Positions 23,683 to 36,200 of a DNA stretch of 64,000 nt are shown here, piece by piece; position 1 is the first letter of the stretch; every line of letters starts with the position of its first letter. Made by a program: the position numbers and the translations under genes. A model generated the notes under the pieces. The model saw nothing but the letters and a program-made list of their open reading frames with translations. It was not told where the DNA came from and ran no database searches. Origin of the DNA: Steinernema hermaphroditum (lineage: Eukaryota > Nematoda > Chromadorea > Rhabditida > Steinernematidae); the NCBI GenBank assembly GCA_030435675.1, contig CM059625.1, positions 14,570,001 through 14,634,000 of the forward strand, in the 5' to 3' direction.

Positions 23683-25785
23683 TTATACGGTAGTAATGGT
23701 CACGTTTATGCCGAGATTGCCGTTCTCGGCGAACAGCTGAGCGTGATTGGCGTCGAAAGACAAACAGTCCGACTGTGAGATAGAATGTGCTACTCCCTCG
23801 TGGATACTTCTGGGCGTCGCTTCCCAACACAGACGGCGGCGGTGATTCGAGAGTTCTAATCTGAAACAGCATCGGGTATTCCTCATTGGTTCTTCCGTGA
23901 ACGGAATTTTGCTTGAGGAATCAAAGAGGTTTTGAAAGGGTACTGTATCATGACCAAATCGACATTTTGATTTACATCTCGCTTTGCAAGGGCGGTGGAT
24001 CATGCGATAGATGTTATTTGTATTGTATATCGCAGCGAATTGGATCCTGATCTTTGACAGAGAAAATCCCCAAAACTGAAACTATATGCACAGTATAATC
24101 CTCGATTTAATATGATTATCGGCTAAGTCATTCAGCCCATATATCGTCCGTAAATTTCAACTGACCAATGTTCTCTTTTTTCTATTGATCATATGCAAAG
24201 TGAACAGTTCCCCCGATTTCCGGGTTGGATCACTGTGAACTCTTTCCATTACACCGCAAATCCGTTTTTTTCGGTCTCGATGACCTTGTGCACAAGAGAA
24301 ATGCAATTCATTAGGTGTTTTTGAAGCGTAAAAGCGTGAATGTAAAGGTCAAACAAAAACATCGGTGTCTGATCTTCATGGTTTTAGACCAAGAGGACCC
24401 TGAATAAATATGTTTTGTGGGTCCCGCACTCCCTAGTTTCGGCAAAACTTTCTCACTCGATGATTGGCACGTGGACAGCTGAGCAAACGGGCCGTCGATC
24501 TGCCGCCAGATAACTAATGAAATTTCGACAAAACGAATTGCAAATCGCTTAGGTGTGCAAACTGCAGGCCGTTGTTTTGATTGATCGACGCAAGGCTCGC
24601 CTAAGATTGTAGCAAGGCAACTGACCTGTACATAAAGTTTTCTGCGTCTTTTTTCGCTCCGATCAGCTGCACGACCGCGTAGAACATCTGCTGACCGTGG
24701 TCGAACTTTTCTTGTTTCTCCAAAACAAGCATGAAATGGAAGCCGAAACAAGACTGCATCATGACCCAATCGACGGCACCGGGAAGGTTGATGTCTGTTG
24801 CAAGGAAAACGATGTCTTCACCTGAAGTATAATTGATTATACTACGTTTTCTGCTTTGCGTAAGCGCCTTTGTTGGCTGTTCCAAGAAACGCTAATTTGT
24901 CGATCTGCGAAATTGCTTTTTGAACCTTTCATCGCTTGAGCTTTTCAAAAGCCCAAGGGCTTTGGCAATTAGGAATTAAATGGTCAACTTCCGATTGTAT
25001 AATTGGGCCTCGTGGAAAACACCAACCTTGTAGTGTAGTTATTGACTTGTGCACTTTCATCAAATGGCTCATGACGTCAGTGAGGTTCCCTTGCCATTTA
25101 CAGAGCGCTCCGGGACATGGACAACAATAAGGCCTGCAGGAAAATAAACAATAGATTGTCATCAATTAGCTTAATTGCCGTTACCTATATTCACACGTTT
25201 CCTCGTGCTCCACCTTCTCCGTGTGGGAAAAGGTGCCTTTGCAGCCTGAGGAGGCAAATTTACATGGAAACATGATTGTGTTCGCGATCTTTTCCATAAC
25301 AAGATTTCTGACGCTGGCTGAAGTTAATGACAGTTGAACTTCTAGTGCATTTGGCATGAAATAAACTTACGAGCTGGTCCTCGACACGTCGGGCAACACT
25401 GAATCTTCGGTCTACAGTTCCCGCACACCAGATGACCGCTTTGACACTGAAGATAGGGAGGTAGCATGTATTCCATGCAAACTGGACATTCAAATGCGGA
25501 CAGGAATTCGACGTTCTGATTGAGTGTCAAGGAGGTGCTGCCGGCGGCGACCATTTGAGGTGCCACCGAGTGGGTTGTGGAGTTGGCCGCGTAACACTGG
25601 TTCATGGGAACTGAATCAGTTAGACACAATGAGTTTAGGTTATTGTGTTGGCGGCAACTACTTTGAGGCGTCGATCCCTGAACCCGAGCCGTCGTCTTCT
25701 GCTGAGGAGCAGCTACTCCCTGTGTCGGAGTATGGCCGCTTACCGAATTTGCGCAAGAGCTGCCATTCGTAGGTGTACTGCTCAT
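23683..25785 (-). CDS. siah-1: SIAH-type RING E3 ubiquitin ligase (seven in absentia)
   Basis: Five exons (25371-25785, 25185-25317, 25027-25133, 24626-24821, 23683-23860) sum to 1029 bases, 342 residues. After a Ser/Thr/Gln-rich N-terminal tail of about 100 residues comes a C3HC4 RING ([29 protein letters not shown], about 100-137), then the SIAH zinc-finger pair ([28 protein letters not shown]), then the TRAF-like substrate-binding domain ([20 protein letters not shown] to the C-terminal [13 protein letters not shown]). SIAH proteins pair with E2 enzymes to ubiquitinate substrates for proteasomal decay. A 51-base GT-AG segment in exon 1 (about 25611-25661) is in frame and could be an optional intron, giving 325 residues. 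A splice acceptor sits 12 bases before the ATG, possibly for a spliced leader. The fourth intron (24625 to 23861) is unusually long for this gene. Confidence 0.93.
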
Positions 25786-28700
25786 GATGTCTGCAACTGT
25801 AAGGTGAGAGAAATACAAGGGAAGGCGACCATACTGTATAGCAGAAGTCCGCGACTTCTGTAGGCAGTTATCGGAGGGACACCCTGATAGAATGTGCAAT
25901 CGATGATCGGATTAATGATTGCTGTTTTCTTGTTCTTCTCTTCCACCTCTCGAAACTTTGCTCGTAACGAGCAGAATTCCGCTCTTTCGGAAAGGTTTTA
26001 ATTCACCTGAAATCAACAAAGCTCAAATGCTGCAGCTGAGCTACAAATTGAATCATCGCGCCCGCGCTCCAGCTACACTTCGCCAATCTAAAAACATCTC
26101 TCTGAGCGCACGAATGTGGTTTTTAATTCGTCATCATCGTATTTACGCGTTTCTCATCTAGTTTCTTCTGGAGACACAATCCAATCACTGAATAAGCAAC
26201 TAAGCATCACGCGTTCACATGCTAATACCATCAGATGACATTTAGTTTTCGTCGGCTTCACAGCAAAACAACGGCCTTCCTGCTCCACGGACGCTTGTTT
26301 TCTTTAACGTCCGTTCAATAAGCAAGCACTCGGACGATTGGACAACTGAATAGAATGGACAGCAGCGGCAGCAGCTAAAGCAATTTTGGGACGGGCATTG
26401 ACATGCGCAACAACAAACACGCGCAGTTAAAATTAATTACGGAAACGACGACGAAAAGTAGTGAGGAAGCAAAAATATTCACACGCGGTTGGCAATTCGC
26501 ATCATTCGATAATTAAGCTATCAGCTGCTCGTGCTGCCCGTGCTTTCGTCCTTCTGGCGGTCTCTCTTTGCCCCCCGTCGTCCACCACTTCGTTCTTTGC
26601 CTCCAGGCTGCTGTTGTGGCGATTATGATGCTACTGCTGCAGCAAACGAGGCGAGCAGCATCGTTGGCGAGCAACACGAGGCGAAAGCGAGGGCGCGCCT
26701 ATGCAACGTCGGCGACGCGAGTGCAGCGGAGACGGCGTCCGAGGAGGGTATCACCCGCGTCTCCTCTTCTTCTCAGTTCCGATTTACTTCTTTCAAAGCG
26801 CCGTCTATTTCGTTACTCGTCGACCCGATCACCGAAACGTCATCGTAAAAAAAAAGTACGAACGCGTCGAACACGACGCCCGAACGCCATTCGCCGCGAC
26901 GATAGAGACGCCCGGGCCACCAGCACCGCCACCGCCATCACCCGGGTTCGAGTTATCGTCACACGTTCGACGATAACGCCTGCGAACTACGTCTGAGACC
27001 GTTGATCTTCGAAAGAGGAGCGTCTGAACCGTTTTGTGATGCGCATAACAGCGTCGCCTCCGTGTACGTACAGGCGGCGGAGGCGCACAGGCAGCCAAGT
27101 TGTTGTGTCGTCTCGTTCGCCCAGTCGTCATCCCAAAATTGTCGTCGTCGTCGTCGCCGCTGCGGCAGGCGCGATCGCCGCGACGATGCTCGCGCCCTGC
27201 GCGCAGCCGTTCGGTCTACTGACCAGTCGCTGCTACTCGTCTTCTTGTCGCTCCGTCGCTCGCTTGCCACAGCACCTATGCAGTCATCATAGTATACAAA
27301 ACAGACGCGCATGATCACCGCCGCGTTCTCGCGCACTGTTTGCTCATTTTGCTGGAGCGCCAACCGTTTTTCCGCACTTTTCATACTTTGTGTGCTGTTG
27401 TTCCAGCAAACACTAATGTTGCCGCGGGGAGGAGACTGTGGCGCCAGTGCGAGACTGCGAAATCGAACACGAATTAGCGGTGGAAAAAATGCTGTTCGCA
27501 CCGGAAAACCTGTATACCTGAACTGTATTGTCATCACCGTTCTTACCGCATTGATCCGATAATGCATGCTTCCAGTTTCGCGTGTGGACGTCGAAGTTAC
27601 AACCAGAAGTGTTCTAGTTAAATCTGTTAACGATGTTGTTTTTCGTGCAAAATTTGCAGTAACCGGTAGTTACGTGTAAATGAGCAGCAATCGAAAGGAA
27701 ACAGAAAGGAACTATCGGCTACGTATATGGAATTACTTCGCGCATCTCGATTTATCCTCATCTGGGAAACATTGCAGATTCATTAGTAGGACATTTTGTT
27801 GATGACGTGGAAACGAGTTCTTAATGTTCAAATTGATTGCCGTTAATTATGGCAGTGCGTTATGAAATCGTTCATAGATTAGTTAAGGTTCATGTGGTTC
27901 CCGCGAAACAAAGGAATGAAATTAGGCCCGTGTACTGAACGTTTAACCGTTTTAAGCGGAACGAATTATAAAACATTTGATGATTAGTGGAATCGTTTAA
28001 ATTTTGATCGTTTAAACACGGAAAGACAAATTTCTAACCTAACCTCTCGGACAATGTACGGATTGGTGTACGTAATGACACCTTTTGGAGTTTCCTATAA
28101 ATTTCTAGCGACTCGTGAGAAAAAGAAATTTAAATTCACACGAAAGTTCCACGTGAGTACGAGCAAAGATCTCAAAGAGCTTTTTCTTGAGAGCACTAAA
28201 ACTGTTTTTCCAATAGTACCTGTCCTTTATGCAAATAGCAATTGGCAAACAATGAAAATGACTCATGAACTTCGGCTACCGTACCTGACCATGCACTGGA
28301 GATTTAATTTTATCACAAAAACAACTGCGCGGCCAAGAGAGGAGAATTAACGTCCTAAAACCGTGTAGGCGAGACGTCTACTGCTAGCATACACAAGTTA
28401 AAAATATCACAAATTAGATTCACAATTCAATAAACAGCCTATTTATAGTGGCGATTATAAACCTGAATTCATAGACGCTATTGAGTAGAATGTTCTTTCG
28501 TAAGACGACAAAAATATCTAGCTAGTGGGAGTTTGGAATTTCAAGCACCTTATGTGCGATTATCTACTGATTAATGAAACAATATGTGTTCATTAAAAGC
28601 ACTCGAATAGGTCGTCATACGCCCGCTGAATCATGGGCCGTTGCCATGCCATCTTCACGAGCTATTATGCCCTTCTAGAAACGGTGTTCTATAAAATACT

Positions 28701-31700
28701 TCGTTCACGGAAACGGACGGTCGTTAACGGCCAATTGCTACGTGGTTTGTGATAAATTATAGAAGGGAAAATTGCCTTAAAAGGCTTCATTTCCGGAAAA
28801 CGTAAAGCATGTACTTTGGGGGAGTGGTAGCTAGACGGAGATTCATTGAAGTTTCTAGAAAAGCGAACACTTCTATTGCCCGTTGTCTGCTGAAAGACGG
28901 AAATAACATACGAAGTAAGGAATGCCCGTCTATGTATAATCTCCGTACGAAGTCACAAATGTGTAGTGAACTTTTGAGCAAACACTTAAAGCAAACATTT
29001 TTTCAAAGATTGAAAATCACGCGCTGAGAATCAACATTTTAATGTATCAAGTACACTACATCATTCGCCGCATGCGCAATGTGTCGATTGTTGATCTGAG
29101 CGGTCTCAAAATACATCTGAACGCGCTGCTCACAGTCGTAAACATTTATCGCTAATGAAGTTATGGAATATGAGACGCGTTCGAGCGAAACTCGTAAACA
29201 ATTTGCTGACCAAAGCCCTTGTGAATAATGCATGGTGTTTGAATTAAACGGTCGTCAACTGCACTTTAGAGTCGTTTTTATTAACGACACTGTTTGTTTT
29301 TCCGAAATGTCAGGGCGAAAAAGGCGAAAACAGGCATGACAGGAAGTGAGTCGGTAAAGAATAACGTGTTAAGGCAGCGTCTTTTTTCGCAAACAAGATA
29401 AATGTGTTGTGGAAAAGGCATTTTACAAGAGCAGAAGGAGGGGTCTGACGCATCGCATATCCTTCTAACACAGAGAACCTGTGGACATGGCACTTCTCGC
29501 GATATCTTATCTATATGAATAACACTTACCTTTCCGGACCATATGCAGATTACGTCAGATTACTTTCTTTGGGCAAACTGCCAGTGGTGCAAAGCGATAA
29601 TATCTATAGAAAATCCGATAAACAAACAATGGTCCCCCAAAAAACAATCTTATCAGTGGTGTGCTGAAATGCAAAAATAAAGCGTATACTACGCAGTGCG
29701 ATTATCAATGGCAATTGTTGCCCATAACACAAACAATACATGGTCGTTATCTACGTCAAATGCGCCAAGAAACAAATGTAATGCGGCCTACCAAATGGGG
29801 GTGTCCATAACATGACGTGCCGATGATATTACCATGAAAGATGACACAGTACAAGTAAACAAAGGGATACAGACTACTTACTATTTTTATGATATAGGAG
29901 TACTTCAGGTGAACGAGCGTTATCAAACACTTTTTAGCATCGGAGACAAAAAGTGCACTACGCACATAAACCATGAAGATAATAGAGACCGATGTGGATG
30001 CCGCCTTTTATTGACGCCTTATGCACACGCAACAAGACGTTCTTCAGAATCCGATATTCACATATCTCTTCAATAATGCTATACGTGACAAGCACCGCAT
30101 TTTTCAAATGAGACAAATGATGCACCTTTGAATAAGTGGAATCAAACGAATCTCATTATAGCGTCAAGAGCTTACCTGCCGCTCATTCCACATATTTCGA
30201 ACACATTTCATCCTTTCAATTAAGATGTTACAACATAATCAGGATTAACATCTCACGCATGATGTAATCGTGGATTAAAACACGCAGGACTTTGGTGCAA
30301 AACGCTTATTATCCATTGAGTTAGAAAGCACATTTTCTTTTTAAAGAACTTGAAAGAACAGCGGCCAGCCCACTTCTACGTAAACAACATTGAGTGGCAT
30401 ATTTTGTCCATTCTTCCATGGCCCTACTTGCCCAACAATACTCTTCCGACGACAGGCGCTCACACAACTGACACAAACATCCGGAGTAGAATCGCCTAAA
30501 TACAAATCGGAAATGTCGTGACTGACTCAATTTTCATCGTGCTAAATACAATTACTGAGACAAATACACAAAACCGACGAGCGCCAGCCGGGTGCTGCTG
30601 ACAATTGCTACATCGTTCCGACAAGATCTGGTTGAAACGTGAAATGAAGCATTGATTTTTGAAGATGCCCCCTTAGAAACTGAACAATGTGGCGCCAACG
30701 CACCTGTCGCCTAGTGACCGGTGCGTTGCAGACTATTTCTTATTTAGAACGACGCGCGTTACTACGTCGTCTAAGTAGCGGAGGGGGATGCGGGCAAACG
30801 AAAAAACACTCCAATCCGTCGAGGGTCTGTCTCTTGCGTGTCAACTGCATTTTCCATTGCGTGACCAACATTATTAGTGGCCGAAAGTGGTATCCTGTGA
30901 TGAGGTGAATCTGACGTTTTGAGACACGTTCCAATTTGTGTCTGAACGAACGCGGGTGCTGCTCCATTTGTTTGCTTCACGATCGAGAAACAGCTGTTTT
31001 GCAGCTAATTATTAATGTGATTGCTCAACGCAACATGCATTACACGAGCCCTTGTGCTGCAAAGACGACAACATAAACAAGCTCGGACATTATCAGTGTT
31101 CTTGAATTACGCGGACCATCTCTGCTGAAATGGAAACACTCAAAGTCAGTCTATAATTCGCGTGCAGAATGCGTGCAGTCGAAAAAGAAGACTTGCTGGT
31201 GTTTGTGTCAAATCCGCTAATGGGTGCAGCACACGCAATCGAGGGCTGTGGTTCTGTGGTGGATTTTAGAAGCCTCAAAGGGTCTCTTTTGCAGGAACCA
31301 ATGGAGATAAGGATTCAAAGAGAGAACTGGGGACCAAAGAAAGCTGAACTGAAAGAAATTGCGAATGCATTCCTGAAGATTGTTTGGTTGAAATAGATGT
31401 TTTCATGTCTACTATTTTGATCAATTGCAGTGTGCGTTTGTGTGATATAAAAATTAGCAAAATTAACCATAGAATACTGCATTGTAAAGTAGTTGAGCTT
31501 TTGCACTCCATAAGCGGCAAAACATTGGGTTTAAGCCTGGATGAACGTGACGTGATTTCCAAGGGTATACATTTATTTTGCAGGTTCACTGCTTCAGGCT
31601 ACACCAAACTGACGAACACTGTTCTTCTTCAACCGATGTCTTGTGGTAATTCATTACTTATCACTTTCGAAAACAGTTGGTTGGAAGTGGTAGAACGTTC

Positions 31701-33245
31701 ACGTTGTTCGCGTGCTTCAAGCTTACAATCAGGCGTTTAAGGATCGAAAGTAATGTTACCTTTATATTGCCATCAAAGCACATTCTGTGCACACGTGCAC
31801 ATGCCCCTTTTCGGATACGCATTTGTATGACCTTTTCATGATCCACAACAATCTTTATAATTGTCCCGATTAATTAATCAAACGGTAAAGGTCAGAAACC
31901 ATACTTTTTCTATGTCATGAAACAATTAAAGTGCTTTTCTCCGAAATGAAAACTCGTCATGTCTTCAGTACCTTTTATCCTAATGTCTTGGTATCTCTGG
32001 GGATGTAGTGGACTTGACGCGTGTCTCTCAAAGGAATCTACCCAAATACATATTATGGTTATACAAAAACATTAAAGCCACTACACTATAAAAGCGAGTT
32101 CACCCAATTCTCATCGGTATCTTGCGGTTTCCATTCCAAGTAGCGTGATTTTGTTGCTCTGGAGTATGCGTAGTTTGTTTAAACCGTCGATTATTGTGGC
32201 TGACACGAGTTAGCCTGTCCAATAATTTGCAGTAGCGTTTATTGCTTTCGGTGTTTTCACAGTTAATCCTAAGATTGCAAACGTCATTTGTCTGTTAGAA
32301 GTAAGCCATGATGATAGTCCAATGATCTTGTCAGCCTTGCCTATAAGATAGTCATCACTGCTTGAGCACGTGAGAAATGCATATTTTCGATCCGTCAGTG
32401 CTGACAGCAGCACATGAATTGAAAGGTCAATGTTATCGGACTTTTCATCCAAATATAAGTTTAGCAAACTTGTGGATTGCATTCAGTTCCGAACCCCGAG
32501 TAAAGAGTAATATGTGCTAAAGAGGACTGTGTTTATGGCCATTATTTGGCTATAGTGCATTTCAAGTCGACTAAGTGAACCTAAATCTTTGCGGAGTCAT
32601 CAAAAAATCGGACTTCAATGCTCGCCCCCGAGAGTATGGTCCAGTGGCGAAGGCTCTCATTTAAAAGGATGAGATCATGTATGCAGACGGAAGCCACTCC
32701 GTCAATTATGGTCTAGCCGACAAAGTCATTAATGCTAGTGTCTGCCGTACGTTAATGAACAGCGTATCACGTCTTCCGAGCAGGATATGGGATTGTATTC
32801 CGGGGCTTTCAGTTCCTTCTGGATGGTTCCGCCGCGAAGTTTCTCTCTTCCTTGAGGGAAGCGAGCGCTACCTCCATACCCCAGCTTCTGCAAAAAAGCA
32901 ACCAGACCAGGTAGTGCTTTTTGCAAAGCGGACAGGTGTTAAGCATTGCTGTACAGTCTCGTTCACACACCGAATAGTTGGTGTTAGCTTCGCCACCTAC
33001 CGATGGTCCCGCAACGACCCGGCTCTGCAGCGGAATGTGTAATACGGACAAGTTTAAATGCATCTTATCCATAATGAAACAGCTGATTTCCGTGTTGATT
33101 ATGAACAACTACCCTGTCGGGAAATGTATTTATTTTATAGAACATCGAGCTGTAATCAAGTCGCGCACTATGGTTGAAGAAGCCAGCTCCTATTTACGGT
33201 TATTTCACCTGCATTTTATTGCCCTTTCTTCAGATATAGCCTCGT
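25786..33245. other. Long intergenic region between divergent siah-1 and ddb-1
   Basis: About 7.5 kb with no gene I can support. The first part (26.5-27.56 kb) is a GC-rich island with overlapping open frames on both strands and a (GTC)n run near 27142-27160. The rest is AT-rich with scattered frames under 125 codons (for example 28054-28350 plus, 31384-31740 plus, 32210-32482 minus); none resembles a known family or splices into a longer frame. It should contain both promoters. No tRNA or other RNA gene was recognised. Confidence 0.5.
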
Positions 33246-36200
33246 ATGGCTAATAGCTACATCGTATCGGCACAGAAGCCGACTGTAGTTACTCATTCTG
33301 TGGTGGGTAAATTTCGATCCGAAGAGAATGTGGAGTTGGTGGTGGCACGGATTAACCGATTGGAGCTTCTTCGAGCTACCGAACACGGCCTCGCTACACT
33401 ATTCGAATATGCGATCTATGGCAGAATCATTCATTTGGCGAAATTTCGAAAGCTGGGAGAAGTGAGTCGTCCCAAAAAGTTCGCACGTTTCACTGAACCG
33501 TTTAGAGGCTAGATTCACTGATTGTACTGACACAGAAGTTGGATTTATCCGTGCTCAAATTCAACGACGAAGGAAATCTAGTTCCGCGCTGCTACGGCAA
33601 TTTGTCTGATCGAATCGGTCGTCCAACAGAATGTGGTATTCTGCTGACAGTCCACCCGACGAAAGGAGTAAGTGAATGTCTTTCAGTGGCAGATACCTCA
33701 AAAATGCGACCAAAACTTCCAAAACTACAGATGTTAGGCATAGGCAGAGAACTGCAACGTGTAGAAGATACACAGTCAGAATTCTGGCGGAAAATATGAA
33801 TTCTTTGGGTGCTTTCCTATATCAGCTTGGAACCTCCATGTTCAACTTCAGGTCATTTAGTTTGTTTCTAGCAGGACAATCCGTTTTGGCGGCTGTTTTT
33901 GTCATTTCTCATCAGACTGTTCCAGACTCTCGCCATACACCAAAGCGATGGAATGCTCAGAATGGTGTTTTGGACGGAAGGACAGAAATTCCGATCCTAC
34001 AATGTACGCATCAGCGATCTCAAAATCGTCGACATAAAATTCATCTACGATCCGGATGCCACTGACACTGGTAGGCAGCGCAAAATCGAAATATAAAATT
34101 ATACGGTTATAGGTGGTAAATATCGCCTTGCGATGATATATGATGAAAATGCTCGCCACATCAGAGTTGTCGATGTGAACTTCCAGCGAGACGATACGAC
34201 GCTCACGGAAGCGTGGAATATCTTTGACGTTGATGCTGAAATGCTCATTCCAGTACCGGCACCCGTTGGTGGATTCGTGTTTGTCGGGGAAGACAGAATA
34301 ACCTACCACAGGGTAAGTGAACATTCATTTTTAGAAAGCAGATAAGGGGTATAAAAATTTACGTTGGATTGCATCAGGGGTAGTCAGGATAACAATATAC
34401 CGCTCAATTCCACATAACAAAGAGTGAACTTTTCCTCCAAAAACTTTCCTCATAAGAATTGCATTCCTAGTACTCTCAACCTACCGTAAGCAAATAACAT
34501 ATATTGTTCGGCCTGCCATCGGCCTTTTGGCCTGCCTTCATTAATTTATCAAAGAAATCTTTCTAGAACGAAATCTCCTGCGACAGTACACTCGCTCCAC
34601 TTGTGCACGGGAAGTTCACCTGCTACGCTGGCCTCGAAGGCAGTCCTGGCCAATACCTCCTCGGCGACCAGAGCGGGAAGCTATACATGATTGCCATGCA
34701 CGTTGACGAAGAGCACGGAAAACCAGCAATTCAAGACATTACCGTAAGCAGGCTTTGAAAAAATAAATAAGCCTTGAGATTAAGATCAATCTTCTCGGAA
34801 GTATCGGGCAACCGGAATGCATCTCCTACATAGACAATGGAGTCATTTTCATTGGTTCCAAATTCAGCGACAACGAACTGGTTTGTATAATGTCGGAGAA
34901 GGACGAAACCGGGTCGTATCTACGTCTTGCCGACAGCTATCCCAATCTGGGCCCTATAGCGGATATGCAGATTGTGAGAAAAGACAACGAAATCAGCCTA
35001 GTGACGTGTTCAGGAGCGTTCCAAGTAAGTCGTTCGAAGAAATCAGAAAAATTTAATGATCGACGATGGAATAAACGTTTTAAAATACGAGAAGAGCCTT
35101 GCCATCGCTTGAGTTTTGATAGCTGGGGCGTTTATTTACATTTATGTAGTCGAAAACAAGACTATGTTAGTGAGAAAAGTAGCTTTGGGAAGGTCATTTA
35201 CGTCAGATGATCAAGAACACTCTTATGAAATACGATTCCTAGCGTCTATAGGTAGTCTACAGGCAGCCCATGCTGCAAAGAGGCTATTGTTCCAGTATGG
35301 TAATCGTTTATATCGCAATAATCAAGACGTACCCATGTTTACAACGCATGTCCGTCACAAGCGCTCGCGCTCGTTACATTAAATACTCTTGATAGACACG
35401 CTTTCTAACCGCTTGTTAGAACGGTACACCCCTTGCTTCCTCTTACCAAACGACTGAGCTTTTTCAGGACGGCACCATTCGTATAGTCCGCAGTGGAATC
35501 GGCGTCGACAAACTCGTAACAGTCGACATCGAACGGGTGGTTGGAGTCTTTCCCTTAGCGCTGAAACCAAATTCTCGCTTTCACTCACACCTCGTTCTGG
35601 CCCACTTCAACGAAACTCGATTTCTGACGGTTGAGGGCCAGGAGTTCGAAGATGTCACCTCGTCCATGGCTTCCTATATCACCGATCAGCAGACGTTCTG
35701 GATTGGCGCTATGCCCGGCGGTTACATGGTGCAGGTCACCGAGCGAGAAATTCGTTCCATCAAAGGCGATGAAGTCAAGAAGGAGATGTTCGAGCATCCT
35801 GTCTCGTGCGTGTCGGTTAACGAGAATGCTGGTCAGCTGATAGTGGCGTCGTCGAGTACGGTGTTCTACTACAAATACGAGGGGAACGGAACGATTGCTA
35901 AGATCATGGAGCAGAAAATGGATAACGAAGTAGCTTGTATTGATATTAGCCCTTTCGGTAAGGTTGTTTTGCGAAAGGCACATTAACTACAAAAATATTC
36001 AAACTTTGGCACAGTCACCGCACACATAAGATCGCCAGCGAGTAGCATAGCAGACCGCAGTCTGCCCTCGATTAGGAGTAATCTAAGATACGAACTCTAA
36101 TCCGAAGTTTAATCTCCTCTTAATGGCTTCCCAAACGATGTGCCCTTACACAGCTTCCATTCTATATACCATCAATGCTTTAGTGAAAACGCATTTTAGA

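Noticed and set aside
32677..33042. 121-codon frame upstream of ddb-1 as a separate gene
   Set aside because: No family resemblance and no splice-linked exons. A minus-strand frame overlaps it.
35116..35382. 88-codon frame as a nested gene in a ddb-1 intron
   Set aside because: It lies wholly within a well-supported intron and resembles nothing known.
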